From JANXVV01 sp038230975 (GTDB lineage Bacteria; Planctomycetota; Phycisphaerae; Tepidisphaerales; Tepidisphaeraceae): 13,415 nucleotides of DNA. Both the position numbers and the translations under genes were made by a program. Below, in pieces: positions 1 to 6,500 of the stretch (positions are counted from its first letter, which is position 1; each line of letters opens with the position of its first letter). The stretch lies in NCBI GenBank assembly GCA_038230975.1, contig JBBRMF010000137.1, positions 1-13,415 of the forward strand. The letters run 5' to 3'. The notes beneath the pieces are model-generated. The model ran no database searches. It had not been told where the DNA came from and saw only the letters and a program-made list of their open reading frames with translations.

Positions 1-25
1 ACGATCCAAACCGCCACGCGAACGT

Positions 26-1303
26 TCAAAGTGTACATTCCAAGGTAACCAGCGCGACGTCGTCTCGAATTTTGCTTCGAGCGAAACTGGATATTCCATC
101 GAAGAGCGTTTTGAGAAACGCTTCACCATGAAGCGCCTGTGCCGTGAGCACGAGTTGCGAAAGCCCTTCAAAGCCCAGCATTTCACCGTCCGGGTTTGCG
201 GCTTCAATGGCGCCATCGGTATATAACAGCAGTCGATCGCCGGGGTGGATTTCCAATCGCGTTGAAAGACTGTATTCCGTATCGGAATCAATCAGCAACG
301 GCAATTCATTGGGGGTTGTGAGCACTTGCACTGATGACCCGCGCAACAGCAGCGGATACGGATGGCCGGCCGAAGAAATCTCCACCGAACCATCCTGCGG
401 TCGATAGAGCGCCGCGACCGCTGTCATGAAACGGCCCGTCTGCACGGTACGGACCAGATCGGCATTGATGCCTGTCAACAAATCATACGGGCGTTCGACG
501 GAGAGCGCCAGACGCTGGAATGAAGTCTTGGTCATTGCGGAGGTCAGCGCCGCGGATAATCCATGGCCGCTCACATCTGCCAGCAGTAAAACGGCCGAGC
601 CGTCGTCGCGGAGTCGCACGTCCAGAAAATCCCCGCCGATGTGATCAAACGGGTGGTACGCATGGCAGACGATCATCCCCGACCCGGACTGCAGCGGCGG
701 TGGAAGCAAAAACTGCTGCACCGCCTTGGCTTCGCGCAGTTCGCGCTCGATCGCGCGATGCTTGCTGGCCAGTCGATGCGAGATACCCCGAAGGTCCTGT
801 GAGATTTTTCGAAGCTTCACTTCCGTCATCAGCGCGTCGGCCAGCATCTGGAGCAGTTGCTTTTCGCGTTCGGTGATTTCGCGCGGTTTACTGTCGATAA
901 TGCAAAGTGATCCGACGGTGTAACCCGCTTCTGACCTAAGCGGCGCTCCGGCATAAAATCGCACACCGCCTTGTGTCACCGCCGGACTATCGGAAAATCG
1001 CGCGTCCTGGCTCATATCATCGACCACCAGCATCTGGTCGGCTCCGACAACGTGATTGCAGATGGCCATCTCTCGCGGAATAACGCGAGTCTGCGCCAAA
1101 TCCGCAGGAAGACCGACCTGGGACATGTAAAATTGCGTATCGCGATCGATCAGTGACATGGTCGCCACAGGGACATTGAACACCTCCGCAAGCCGGTGAA
1201 CAATCGCATCGAACGCCTGCTCAGAAGGCGCATACAGCAGTTCCATGTTGTCCAGCGCGGCAAGACGCTGTTCTTCATTCTCCGGAATCGTGGCGGCCAG
1301 CAT
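26..1303 (-). CDS. GAF-domain PP2C/SpoIIE-family serine phosphatase
   Basis: A 425-residue cytoplasmic signalling protein predicted to remove phosphate from serine/threonine of a partner, typically an STAS anti-sigma-factor antagonist. A GAF sensor domain spans about residues 20-165, ending in the strand-rich segment RFYAGAPLRS...GSLCIID. A charged helical linker (about 160-200, probable coiled coil) joins it to the SpoIIE-type PP2C domain (about 205-425). Visible metal-binding acidic positions are D225 in HIGGDF, D243 in DVSGHG, D363 in YTDG and D414-D415 in RDDVALV, so the catalytic site looks intact. The ATG at 1303 is preceded by a GGAGAG ribosome-binding site (1307-1312). It lies 60 bp downstream of the antiporter gene on the same strand and is probably co-transcribed. 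No STAS or anti-sigma kinase gene is in the window, so the substrate is unknown. The GAF ligand cannot be deduced. Confidence 0.93.
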   Translation of the reverse strand: MLAATIPENEEQRLAALDNMELLYAPSEQAFDAIVHRLAEVFNVPVATMSLIDRDTQFYMSQVGLPADLAQTRVIPREMAICNHVVGADQMLVVDDMSQDARFSDSPAVTQGGVRFYAGAPLRSEAGYTVGSLCIIDSKPREITEREKQLLQMLADALMTEVKLRKISQDLRGISHRLASKHRAIERELREAKAVQQFLLPPPLQSGSGMIVCHAYHPFDHIGGDFLDVRLRDDGSAVLLLADVSGHGLSAALTSAMTKTSFQRLALSVERPYDLLTGINADLVRTVQTGRFMTAVAALYRPQDGSVEISSAGHPYPLLLRGSSVQVLTTPNELPLLIDSDTEYSLSTRLEIHPGDRLLLYTDGAIEAANPDGEMLGFEGLSQLVLTAQALHGEAFLKTLFDGISSFARSKIRDDVALVTLECTL

Positions 1304-1306
1304 GAG

Positions 1307-1312
1307 CTCTCC
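1307..1312 (-). promoter_or_regulatory. Ribosome-binding site of the GAF-PP2C gene
   Basis: GGAGAG on the minus strand, 3-5 nt before the ATG at 1303. It supports this start over the longer frame-shifted alternative beginning further upstream. Confidence 0.6.
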
Positions 1313-1363
1313 GTTGTTAACAGGTTGAACCGGCGCAATTTTTCACTCTCCCGGTACTGGGCT

Positions 1364-3553
1364 TCAGGAAGTTTTCCCATCCGATATTACCTCACCTTGC
1401 GTCTGGGTTCGCGTGGTCACAGGCGGTTTGCCCACGGCGTGTTTTCGAACAATCAGCAGCGAACTCGGGCAGTCACGAGCGATACGTTCGGCTCGCCATC
1501 CAAACAGATGCGATTCCAAGCCCCATTCTTCCGCGACACCGATAATGATCAAGTCAAACTGCTGCGCCTGATGAAGCACCACACCCACCGGCGACGGATC
1601 TTCGACCACCCGGAACGTAACGGGAGCCTGGTTTCCGGGCTCCTGAAATACTCGATCGACATTTCCCCTGGCATCGATCGAACGACCTTCGTCGCTTCGC
1701 AACGGCGCGACGACGTGAAGCACGGTGACCTGCGCCTCGGTATTTCTCGCCATGCGCGCGGCCAGAGTCATGGCCAGACGATCGTGTTCACTGCCGAGAT
1801 AGGGCACGAGAATCCGCCGTGCTTGCCGGAAACCCCGATTTACAAAGATAGCCACATCCGCCTCGCAACCCGTAAGCACCCGATGAACCGTGCCACCCAG
1901 GATCGTGCGACCCAAAATCGGTTTATGAAAACCCATCAGCACAAGGTTGATGCTCTGCGCCTTGGCAACGTTGTTGATGTCGGCGGCCACGTCGCGACTG
2001 ATGAATGAAAGCGGTTCGACGGGCAGGCTGCGCGCTCGAGCCTGGGCAAGGAGCGGAGCGAGCGATTCATCAAACGACTCGGCGGCCTCATCCAAACCGC
2101 TGCGAAACGTAGGATGATCGGCCGGACTGCGCAGATGAAGCGCGACGAGCTTGCCAGCGCCCTCGGTCGACGGGCCGATGATCGTGTCCGCCAACTGAAC
2201 CAACGGCCCACCACTCTTGGGCAACGCCACGGGAATGAGCACGGAGAATGAACCCTTTGAGTTACCGATTCCATGCTCGCGTTCGGCAGCCATTAGGCGA
2301 CGTGGATAAATCCAGTTTAGCAACGGCGTGGTCATCGCCGTCGTGACAAGAGCCATGATGACCATCATCGCGAACACTCTTTCACTGATGACGGCTAAAT
2401 CGCGCCCCACATTAAGGATCACCAGTTCCATGAGCCCGCGCGTGTTCATCAGAACGCCGATGGCCGACGCTTCGCGCCATTCTTTTCCAAATGCTCTGGC
2501 TGCCACAAATGATCCCCCAAATTTGCCCAGGCAGGCCACAAAAATAATCAGAAGCGTGTCCATGAACATCGCACTGTTCCCAAGCAACCCGAGTTGCGTT
2601 CTCAGGCCGGTATAGGCGAAGAAAATCGGGAGAAGGAACACGACCGTATAGTCTTCAAGTTTTTCGGTCAGGTGCCGAATGAACTGAGTCCCTTTGGGCA
2701 TGATCGCGCCGATTAGAAAGGCTCCGAAGAGTGCGTGGATGCCGATGGATTCTGTCGTGTACGCTGAGGCTAGAATCAGCAGAAATATGATCGAAACGAT
2801 GTTCTGGGAAAGTTTTCCCTGCCGGTCGTAAATCAGCTCCAATCGACGGAGCATCGGTTTAACGATGAGGAACATGACCAGCACATACGCGGTTGCCTTG
2901 AGCGCGGTCCCCGTGGCAGCCATCATTCCACCGTGGCCGCTTTTAACACGAACGACTGCAACGACGAATGCCAGCATGCACCACGCCGCCACATCGTTAA
3001 ACGCGGCGCATGCAATCGCAACGATCCCGAGCGGGGTTTTTTGGAGATTTCGTTCCGTCAGAATTCTCGCCAGCACCGGAAACGCGGTGACGCTCATCGC
3101 AGCGCCCATAAACAATGCGGTGGGAAAAAGCTGCGACGATTCGATATTGAATAGAAGCGGTCGGTACCGAAAGAGAATGACCGTCAATCCCATTCCGAGT
3201 GCGAGTGGAACGATGATGCTGGAAATTCCGATTCCGATCGCCGCCCTGCCATGCCGGCGAAGGAGCGTCGGGTCCAGTTCAAGCCCGACCAGGAATAGAA
3301 AAAAAACGATCCCCACCTGGCTCAGAATGTTGAGATAACGGACGCTCTCGCCGCTGACGCCACCTGGGAAAATCGCCAGCCATAGGTTCGGAAACAACCA
3401 ACCCAATAGACTCGGCCCGAGCAAAATGCCTGCGATCATTTCCCCCATCACCTGAGGTTGATGAAACCGTGCGAACACCCACCCGGCGACCCGGCTGAGC
3501 GCCACGATCAATCCAATTTGCAGAAAAAGAATCAGTAGGACATTGGTGTGCAT
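1364..3553 (-). CDS. CPA2-type cation:proton antiporter with tandem universal stress protein domains
   Basis: A 729-residue inner-membrane Na+(K+)/H+ exchanger. Residues 1 to about 415 are hydrophobic and carry family landmarks: MSVTAFPVLARIL (153-165), the ion-binding-helix pair N186-D187 in AAFNDVAAW, FFAYTGLRT (311-319) and LMNTRGLMEL (368-377). Asn-Asp instead of the Asp-Asp pair of electrogenic exchangers suggests electroneutral exchange (family knowledge, not shown here). The cytoplasmic tail holds two USP-like domains, about 433-575 (LVLMGFHKPILGRTILGG...VAIFV) and about 578-704 (DLIIIGVAEEWG...SSLLIVRK). Both have the Gly-rich nucleotide-loop shape, although the second is degenerate. 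The layout resembles plant CHX and bacterial KefB-like transporters with regulatory tails. Only a weak GGGAA-type ribosome-binding site precedes the ATG at 3553, and a palindrome lies just upstream. It is probably the first gene of a unit with the GAF-PP2C phosphatase. The transported ion cannot be told from sequence. Confidence 0.94.
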   Translation of the reverse strand: MHTNVLLILFLQIGLIVALSRVAGWVFARFHQPQVMGEMIAGILLGPSLLGWLFPNLWLAIFPGGVSGESVRYLNILSQVGIVFFLFLVGLELDPTLLRRHGRAAIGIGISSIIVPLALGMGLTVILFRYRPLLFNIESSQLFPTALFMGAAMSVTAFPVLARILTERNLQKTPLGIVAIACAAFNDVAAWCMLAFVVAVVRVKSGHGGMMAATGTALKATAYVLVMFLIVKPMLRRLELIYDRQGKLSQNIVSIIFLLILASAYTTESIGIHALFGAFLIGAIMPKGTQFIRHLTEKLEDYTVVFLLPIFFAYTGLRTQLGLLGNSAMFMDTLLIIFVACLGKFGGSFVAARAFGKEWREASAIGVLMNTRGLMELVILNVGRDLAVISERVFAMMVIMALVTTAMTTPLLNWIYPRRLMAAEREHGIGNSKGSFSVLIPVALPKSGGPLVQLADTIIGPSTEGAGKLVALHLRSPADHPTFRSGLDEAAESFDESLAPLLAQARARSLPVEPLSFISRDVAADINNVAKAQSINLVLMGFHKPILGRTILGGTVHRVLTGCEADVAIFVNRGFRQARRILVPYLGSEHDRLAMTLAARMARNTEAQVTVLHVVAPLRSDEGRSIDARGNVDRVFQEPGNQAPVTFRVVEDPSPVGVVLHQAQQFDLIIIGVAEEWGLESHLFGWRAERIARDCPSSLLIVRKHAVGKPPVTTRTQTQGEVISDGKTS

Positions 3554-3567
3554 CGAGAATTTTCCCA

Positions 3568-3579
3568 GGGCAATTGCCC
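3568..3579. promoter_or_regulatory. 12-bp palindrome upstream of the antiporter gene
   Basis: Perfect palindrome GGGCAATTGCCC centred about 20 bp before the antiporter ATG. Two more G-C pairs flank it beyond a single A/G mismatch. It could be an operator or a leader hairpin close to the weak ribosome-binding site. Function is inferred only from position. Confidence 0.35.
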
Positions 3580-3630
3580 GGGTGTGCAGCGTATCAGAGC
3601 AGGTGGGTTCTGCAAAATAAACGATCTTTA

Positions 3631-3844
3631 GGGCGTGACCAATCTTTCAGGTGTCAGCAGACTGTTGGTACCGCGCGGCGAAAATGCAACGCGGAGACGC
3701 TGAGATCTCGGAGACAGACGGAGAAAATAAATTGATGGGTTTGACGGTCTAGCGCGTTTAAAAAAAAGAACGTCTCCGTCTGTCTCCGCGATCTCCGAGC
3801 CTCCGAGTCGCATTTTAAGCTTGCCCCGAAGTTTGGTCACGCCC
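3631..3844. repeat. Nested inverted-repeat element, MITE-like
   Basis: A 214-bp non-coding block with perfect 12-bp terminal inverted repeats, GGGCGTGACCAA (3631-3642) and its complement (3833-3844). Inside lie long imperfect arms of 46 bp each (3681-3726 and 3771-3816), about 38 of 46 positions matching by my alignment and rich in CGGAGAC/GGAGACAGACGGAG. They are separated by a 44-bp AT-richer loop containing an 8-A run (3760-3767). A 6-bp direct repeat TCTTTA flanks the element (3625-3630 and 3847-3852), with two extra C on the right. This is the shape of a miniature inverted-repeat transposable element. The direct repeat could be a target duplication or chance. The element lies between the divergently transcribed antiporter and M50 genes and could also fold as an RNA hairpin. 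A 70-codon reading frame across it is an artefact of the repeat. Confidence 0.6.
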
Positions 3845-3892
3845 CCTCTTTAAGACGTTGCATCAATCGTTTTTCTTCCATCGCCCATGCGT

Positions 3893-3898
3893 TATCAT
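3893..3898 (+). promoter_or_regulatory. Candidate -10 box of the M50 protease gene
   Basis: TATCAT (5 of 6 to TATAAT) ends 8 bp before the ATG at 3907, where no ribosome-binding site is visible. If used, the transcript would be leaderless or nearly so. No good -35 box is present at the right distance, so this is tentative. Confidence 0.25.
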
Positions 3899-3906
3899 TC
3901 GACCCA

Positions 3907-4560
3907 ATGTTCATTGAGCAACTTCAAAAAGACCCTCGCTTCTTTTTTGCGATGCTGATCACCATTGTCGTCAGCATCTGCCTGCACGAACTCGCGCACG
4001 GTTTTGCGGCCATCTGGTTAGGCGACCGCACCCCCATCGAAAGCGGTCACATGACGCTGAGCCCGTTTGTTCACATGGGAATCCCGTCATTGATCTGCCT
4101 CCTGCTCGCCGGGATCGCCTGGGGCGCGATGCCCGTCAATCCAAGCCGGCAGCGCGGGAAATATGCCCAGGCAATCGTTGCCGCCGCAGGACCGGCGACG
4201 AACATTTTTCTGGCGATTTTGGCTTTAACATCGCTTGGACTGTGGATGAGGTTCGATTCAAGGCATTTAAACGAATTATCTCAATCCATGGAGAATCTTC
4301 GCTACCTTCTTTGGGTGTTCGGCTGGGCTAACGTGCTGCTGGCTCTTTTCAATCTCATCCCCCTGCCGCCCCTCGACGGGTCGCGCATTTTGGCGAATTT
4401 CAGTGAAGGGTACGGGCGACTTCTGTCGGGTTTGCTGGCGTATTCACCGATGGCGATTCTGCAAATCTCAGTGCTGGTTTTCTCGATCGCCGGAACGGCA
4501 ATCAGCCCGGTGGCCGGGAAATTGGCGATCGGTTACCTGTCATTGGTCCGTGGTTTTTGA
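3907..4560 (+). CDS. M50-family (site-2-type) membrane metalloprotease
   Basis: A 217-residue integral membrane zinc metallopeptidase of the short M50 group (site-2 protease/Rce1-like small forms). The zinc-binding HExxH motif is H27-E28-L-A-H31, inside the first membrane segment (FFAMLITIVVSICLHELAHG). The second family motif, NLIPLPPLDG (149-158), supplies the third zinc ligand, probably D157. Hydrophobic stretches at about 12-35, 57-75, 86-112, 132-152 and 172-197 fit four to six membrane helices. There is no PDZ or CBS domain, so this is the minimal form. Such proteins cleave substrates within the membrane, but the target here is unknown. The ATG at 3907 lacks a clear ribosome-binding site. 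The gene runs alone and converges with the isopropylmalate dehydrogenase-type gene across a hairpin. Confidence 0.9.
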   Translation: MFIEQLQKDPRFFFAMLITIVVSICLHELAHGFAAIWLGDRTPIESGHMTLSPFVHMGIPSLICLLLAGIAWGAMPVNPSRQRGKYAQAIVAAAGPATNIFLAILALTSLGLWMRFDSRHLNELSQSMENLRYLLWVFGWANVLLALFNLIPLPPLDGSRILANFSEGYGRLLSGLLAYSPMAILQISVLVFSIAGTAISPVAGKLAIGYLSLVRGF

Positions 4561-4584
4561 GGCCGCAAAGTAACCTTGCCGAAC

Positions 4585-4649
4585 GGTGGCATGGGCGTCT
4601 CGCCCGTGCTTTCTGTTTCAAAAAACGCGGGCGAGACGCCCACGCCACC
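4585..4649. terminator. Hairpin at convergent gene ends, possible two-way terminator or dispersed repeat
   Basis: 24-bp arms 4585-4608 and 4626-4649 are inverted copies with two mismatches. The core is GGGCGTCTCGCCC, which is itself nearly palindromic, and the loop is 17 nt. It sits 24 bp after the M50 stop and 29 bp beyond the end of the dehydrogenase gene. The loop contains CTTT and a six-A run (4620-4625), giving short T-rich tracts on either strand. I recall GTCTCGCCC-type hairpins recurring between genes of planctomycetes, so it may be a dispersed repeat used as a terminator. Confidence 0.6.
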
Positions 4650-4678
4650 TACAAAGCCCAGACATTATCCGGTCGACC

Positions 4679-5746
4679 TCACGCCAACTTGGCACAAACC
4701 GTTTGCCCAACTTGCGTCGTCGTGCAAGTGCCTCCCAGATCACGCGTGTGATTCTTCGGATCGGCGACGACATCCGCACACGCCTGATAAATGGCCTTGG
4801 CGGCCTTCGGTTGATTCAGGAAATCCAGCATCAGTCCCACGCTCAAGAATGTCGCGATGGGGTTCGCCAGATTTTTACCGGCAATGTCCGGGGCCGAGCC
4901 GTGTACGGGTTCAAACATGCTGGCCGCCTGGCGCGTTGGATTGAGGTTTCCGCTGGCGGCCATTCCCATACCGCCCTGAATCGCCGCGCCAAGGTCGGTG
5001 ATGATGTCCCCGAACATATTCGTCGTGACGATCACATCGTAAACCTTCGGCTTGGTGACCATGTACATCGTGCAGGCATCGACGTGATGGTAATCTGTTT
5101 CAATGCCCGGGTAATCCGACTTTATTTCTTCAAATGCCCGTTGCCATAGATTATGGGCGAACCGAAGAACATTGGTCTTGGCGACGAGCGTGACTTTTTT
5201 GCGGTTGAACTGCTTGGCATAGTCAAAGGCGTACCGGATCGCCCGTTCGACCCCGCGCCGGGTCGTGACTTCGATTTGATTCGCCACCTCGTGCTGCGTG
5301 CCTTTATAGAGGAAGCCACCGTTCTGGCAGTAAAGGCCCTCGGTATTTTCGCGAACGATGACCATGTCGATATCCGCCGGGCCGACGTTCTTCAGCGGGG
5401 TCGGGACGCCCGGCAGCAATTTAGTGGGACGCAAGTTGATGTATTGGTCCAACTCGAACCGCATCTTCAGGAGAATTTCTGTTTCCAGAATCCCCTGCGG
5501 AATTTGCGTGGTCCCGCGCGGATCGACTCCCACCGCCCCGAACAGAATGGCATCATGCGCGCCTAGTTCCTTCAAGGCCGAATTGGGAAGCGTTTCCTTT
5601 TTTTCAAGATAATATTCACCGCCAAACGGATAGTGATCCGTGGTGTACGTGAACCCAAACTTCTTCGCCACCACCTCTAAAACTTTCAGTCCTTCGGGGA
5701 CGACTTCTTTACCGACTCCGTCACCGGGCATCACTGCGATCTTCAT
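4679..5746 (-). CDS. leuB: 3-isopropylmalate dehydrogenase-type enzyme (isocitrate/isopropylmalate dehydrogenase family)
   Basis: A 355-residue cytoplasmic NAD(P)-dependent beta-decarboxylating dehydrogenase, best fit LeuB, which oxidises 3-isopropylmalate to 2-oxoisocaproate in leucine synthesis. Family landmarks are PGDGVGKEV (7-15), substrate-binding R96 and R106 (LRPTKLLPGV), VIVRENTEGLY (129-139), catalytic K190 in AKTN, D223 in HHVDA, and D247/D251 in NMFGDIITD. HGSAPDIAG (282-290) has Asp at the position that favours NAD in Thermus IPMDH, where NADP-type isocitrate dehydrogenase has Lys. The stretch from NLRP to the GNGG-like segment and KGTQHEVA resembles actinobacterial LeuB as I remember it. 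Tartrate/D-malate dehydrogenase is the main alternative because RENTEG also occurs there. No leuC or leuD adjoins. The start is backed by AGGAGC (5752-5757) and a good promoter. Confidence 0.85.
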   Translation of the reverse strand: MKIAVMPGDGVGKEVVPEGLKVLEVVAKKFGFTYTTDHYPFGGEYYLEKKETLPNSALKELGAHDAILFGAVGVDPRGTTQIPQGILETEILLKMRFELDQYINLRPTKLLPGVPTPLKNVGPADIDMVIVRENTEGLYCQNGGFLYKGTQHEVANQIEVTTRRGVERAIRYAFDYAKQFNRKKVTLVAKTNVLRFAHNLWQRAFEEIKSDYPGIETDYHHVDACTMYMVTKPKVYDVIVTTNMFGDIITDLGAAIQGGMGMAASGNLNPTRQAASMFEPVHGSAPDIAGKNLANPIATFLSVGLMLDFLNQPKAAKAIYQACADVVADPKNHTRDLGGTCTTTQVGQTVCAKLA

Positions 5747-5751
5747 ACACT

Positions 5752-5757
5752 GCTCCT
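5752..5757 (-). promoter_or_regulatory. Ribosome-binding site of the leuB-like gene
   Basis: AGGAGC on the minus strand, 5 nt from the ATG at 5746. It is close to the ideal anti-16S match and fixes the start. Confidence 0.65.
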
Positions 5758-5778
5758 ATCGAAAACTTGGCCGCGCGA

Positions 5779-5806
5779 ATGATAGGGAGAAACGACTCAG
5801 TGGCAA
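5779..5806 (-). promoter_or_regulatory. Sigma-70-type promoter of the leuB-like gene
   Basis: On the minus strand, TTGCCA (5801-5806, 5 of 6 to consensus), a 16-bp spacer and TATCAT (5779-5784, 5 of 6). The expected transcription start is near 5772, giving a leader of about 25 nt that includes the AGGAGC site. I see no leucine-rich leader peptide or attenuator. Confidence 0.5.
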
Positions 5807-5934
5807 GTCTGCCGTTGAAATGACGCGTGTAATGGCCCCCATGAAATTCGTAGAAAGACCCCCGCGGCATCGTTTTTGCACCTTGAAGGTTGGTAAAGTT
5901 GACAGAGACCGGATGGTCCCTAACGGGTTCAATT

Positions 5935-5941
5935 GGAAGGA
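5935..5941 (+). promoter_or_regulatory. Ribosome-binding site deciding the start of the YflT-like gene
   Basis: GGAAGGA lies 7 nt before the ATG at 5949. It favours this start over the upstream in-frame ATG at 5640, whose extension would run through the leuB-like gene and its promoter. Confidence 0.65.
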
Positions 5942-5948
5942 CTTTTTT

Positions 5949-6470
5949 ATGCAAACCACGACACGCACAATTATTGTTAGTGTTTTTGATGATCGCACGC
6001 ATGCGGAAGCGGCTGTAGATGAACTGGAAGAGTCGGGATTTAATGCTGAAGACATCGGTTTTGCGTTACGGGGTGCAGACGTGAATCGTGGAGGAACCGT
6101 AACGGATGCCGTGGGCGTTAAAGATGCCTCCGGCGCGGCGGTGGGCGCAGTGACAGGGGGTGTGGTTGGAACTGTACTCGGTGCAACGGCGGCACTGCTC
6201 ATTCCGGGCGTTGGCCCCGTATTAGCTGGTGGAATCCTTGCCAGCAGCATTGGCTACGCCACCGCCGGCGTCGCAGTCGGTGGTTTGCTTGGGGCTATGA
6301 CGGGTGCCGGGCTCAGCGAAGAAGAAGCGAAATACTACGATCAGGAATTTCAGTCCGGTCGAGCCATTGTAACGATTCGCTCCGGTACACACGACGAAGT
6401 GGCAGTTGCAATCCTGCGAAAATATGGCGGATACGACATGCAGACGCGTTTGGCGAATACCGCAGCTTAA
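5949..6470 (+). CDS. YflT-like (general stress protein 17M-like) glycine-rich membrane-associated protein
   Basis: A 173-residue protein in three parts. An N-terminal alpha/beta segment (about 7-43, IIVSVFDDRTHAEAAVDELEESGFNAEDIGF) is typical of the heat/general-stress YflT family. A long glycine/alanine-rich hydrophobic stretch (about 60-121, many GxxxG-type spacings such as GAVTGGVVGTVLGA) would form glycine-zipper membrane hairpins. A C-terminal beta-alpha segment (137-163, GRAIVTIRSGTHDEVAVAILRKYGGYD) resembles the N-terminal one and may pair with it. No enzyme motif is seen, and the molecular role of the family is unknown, though homologues are stress-induced. Only 30 bp separate it from the YtxH-like gene, so the two are probably one operon. 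Confidence 0.82.
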   Translation: MQTTTRTIIVSVFDDRTHAEAAVDELEESGFNAEDIGFALRGADVNRGGTVTDAVGVKDASGAAVGAVTGGVVGTVLGATAALLIPGVGPVLAGGILASSIGYATAGVAVGGLLGAMTGAGLSEEEAKYYDQEFQSGRAIVTIRSGTHDEVAVAILRKYGGYDMQTRLANTAA

Positions 6471-6500
6471 CTGAATGAAATTTTTTTACAGGAGAATATT

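Noticed and set aside
1196..2008. 270-codon plus-strand frame
   Set aside because: It is the antisense of the antiporter and phosphatase genes and shows no domain.
3628..3840. 70-codon minus-strand reading frame over the nested repeat
   Set aside because: It lies entirely inside the inverted-repeat element, has no ribosome-binding site and no recognisable domain; it is a by-product of the repeat.
5899..5904. TTGACA as -35 of a promoter for the YflT/YtxH genes
   Set aside because: The sequence is a perfect -35, but no acceptable -10 lies 16-18 bp downstream (only TAACGG), so I do not call a promoter. An alternative sigma factor could still act here.
5640..5948. N-terminal extension of the YflT-like gene from an ATG at 5640
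   Set aside because: It would overlap the start and promoter of the leuB-like gene, and the ribosome-binding site and domain start both point to 5949.
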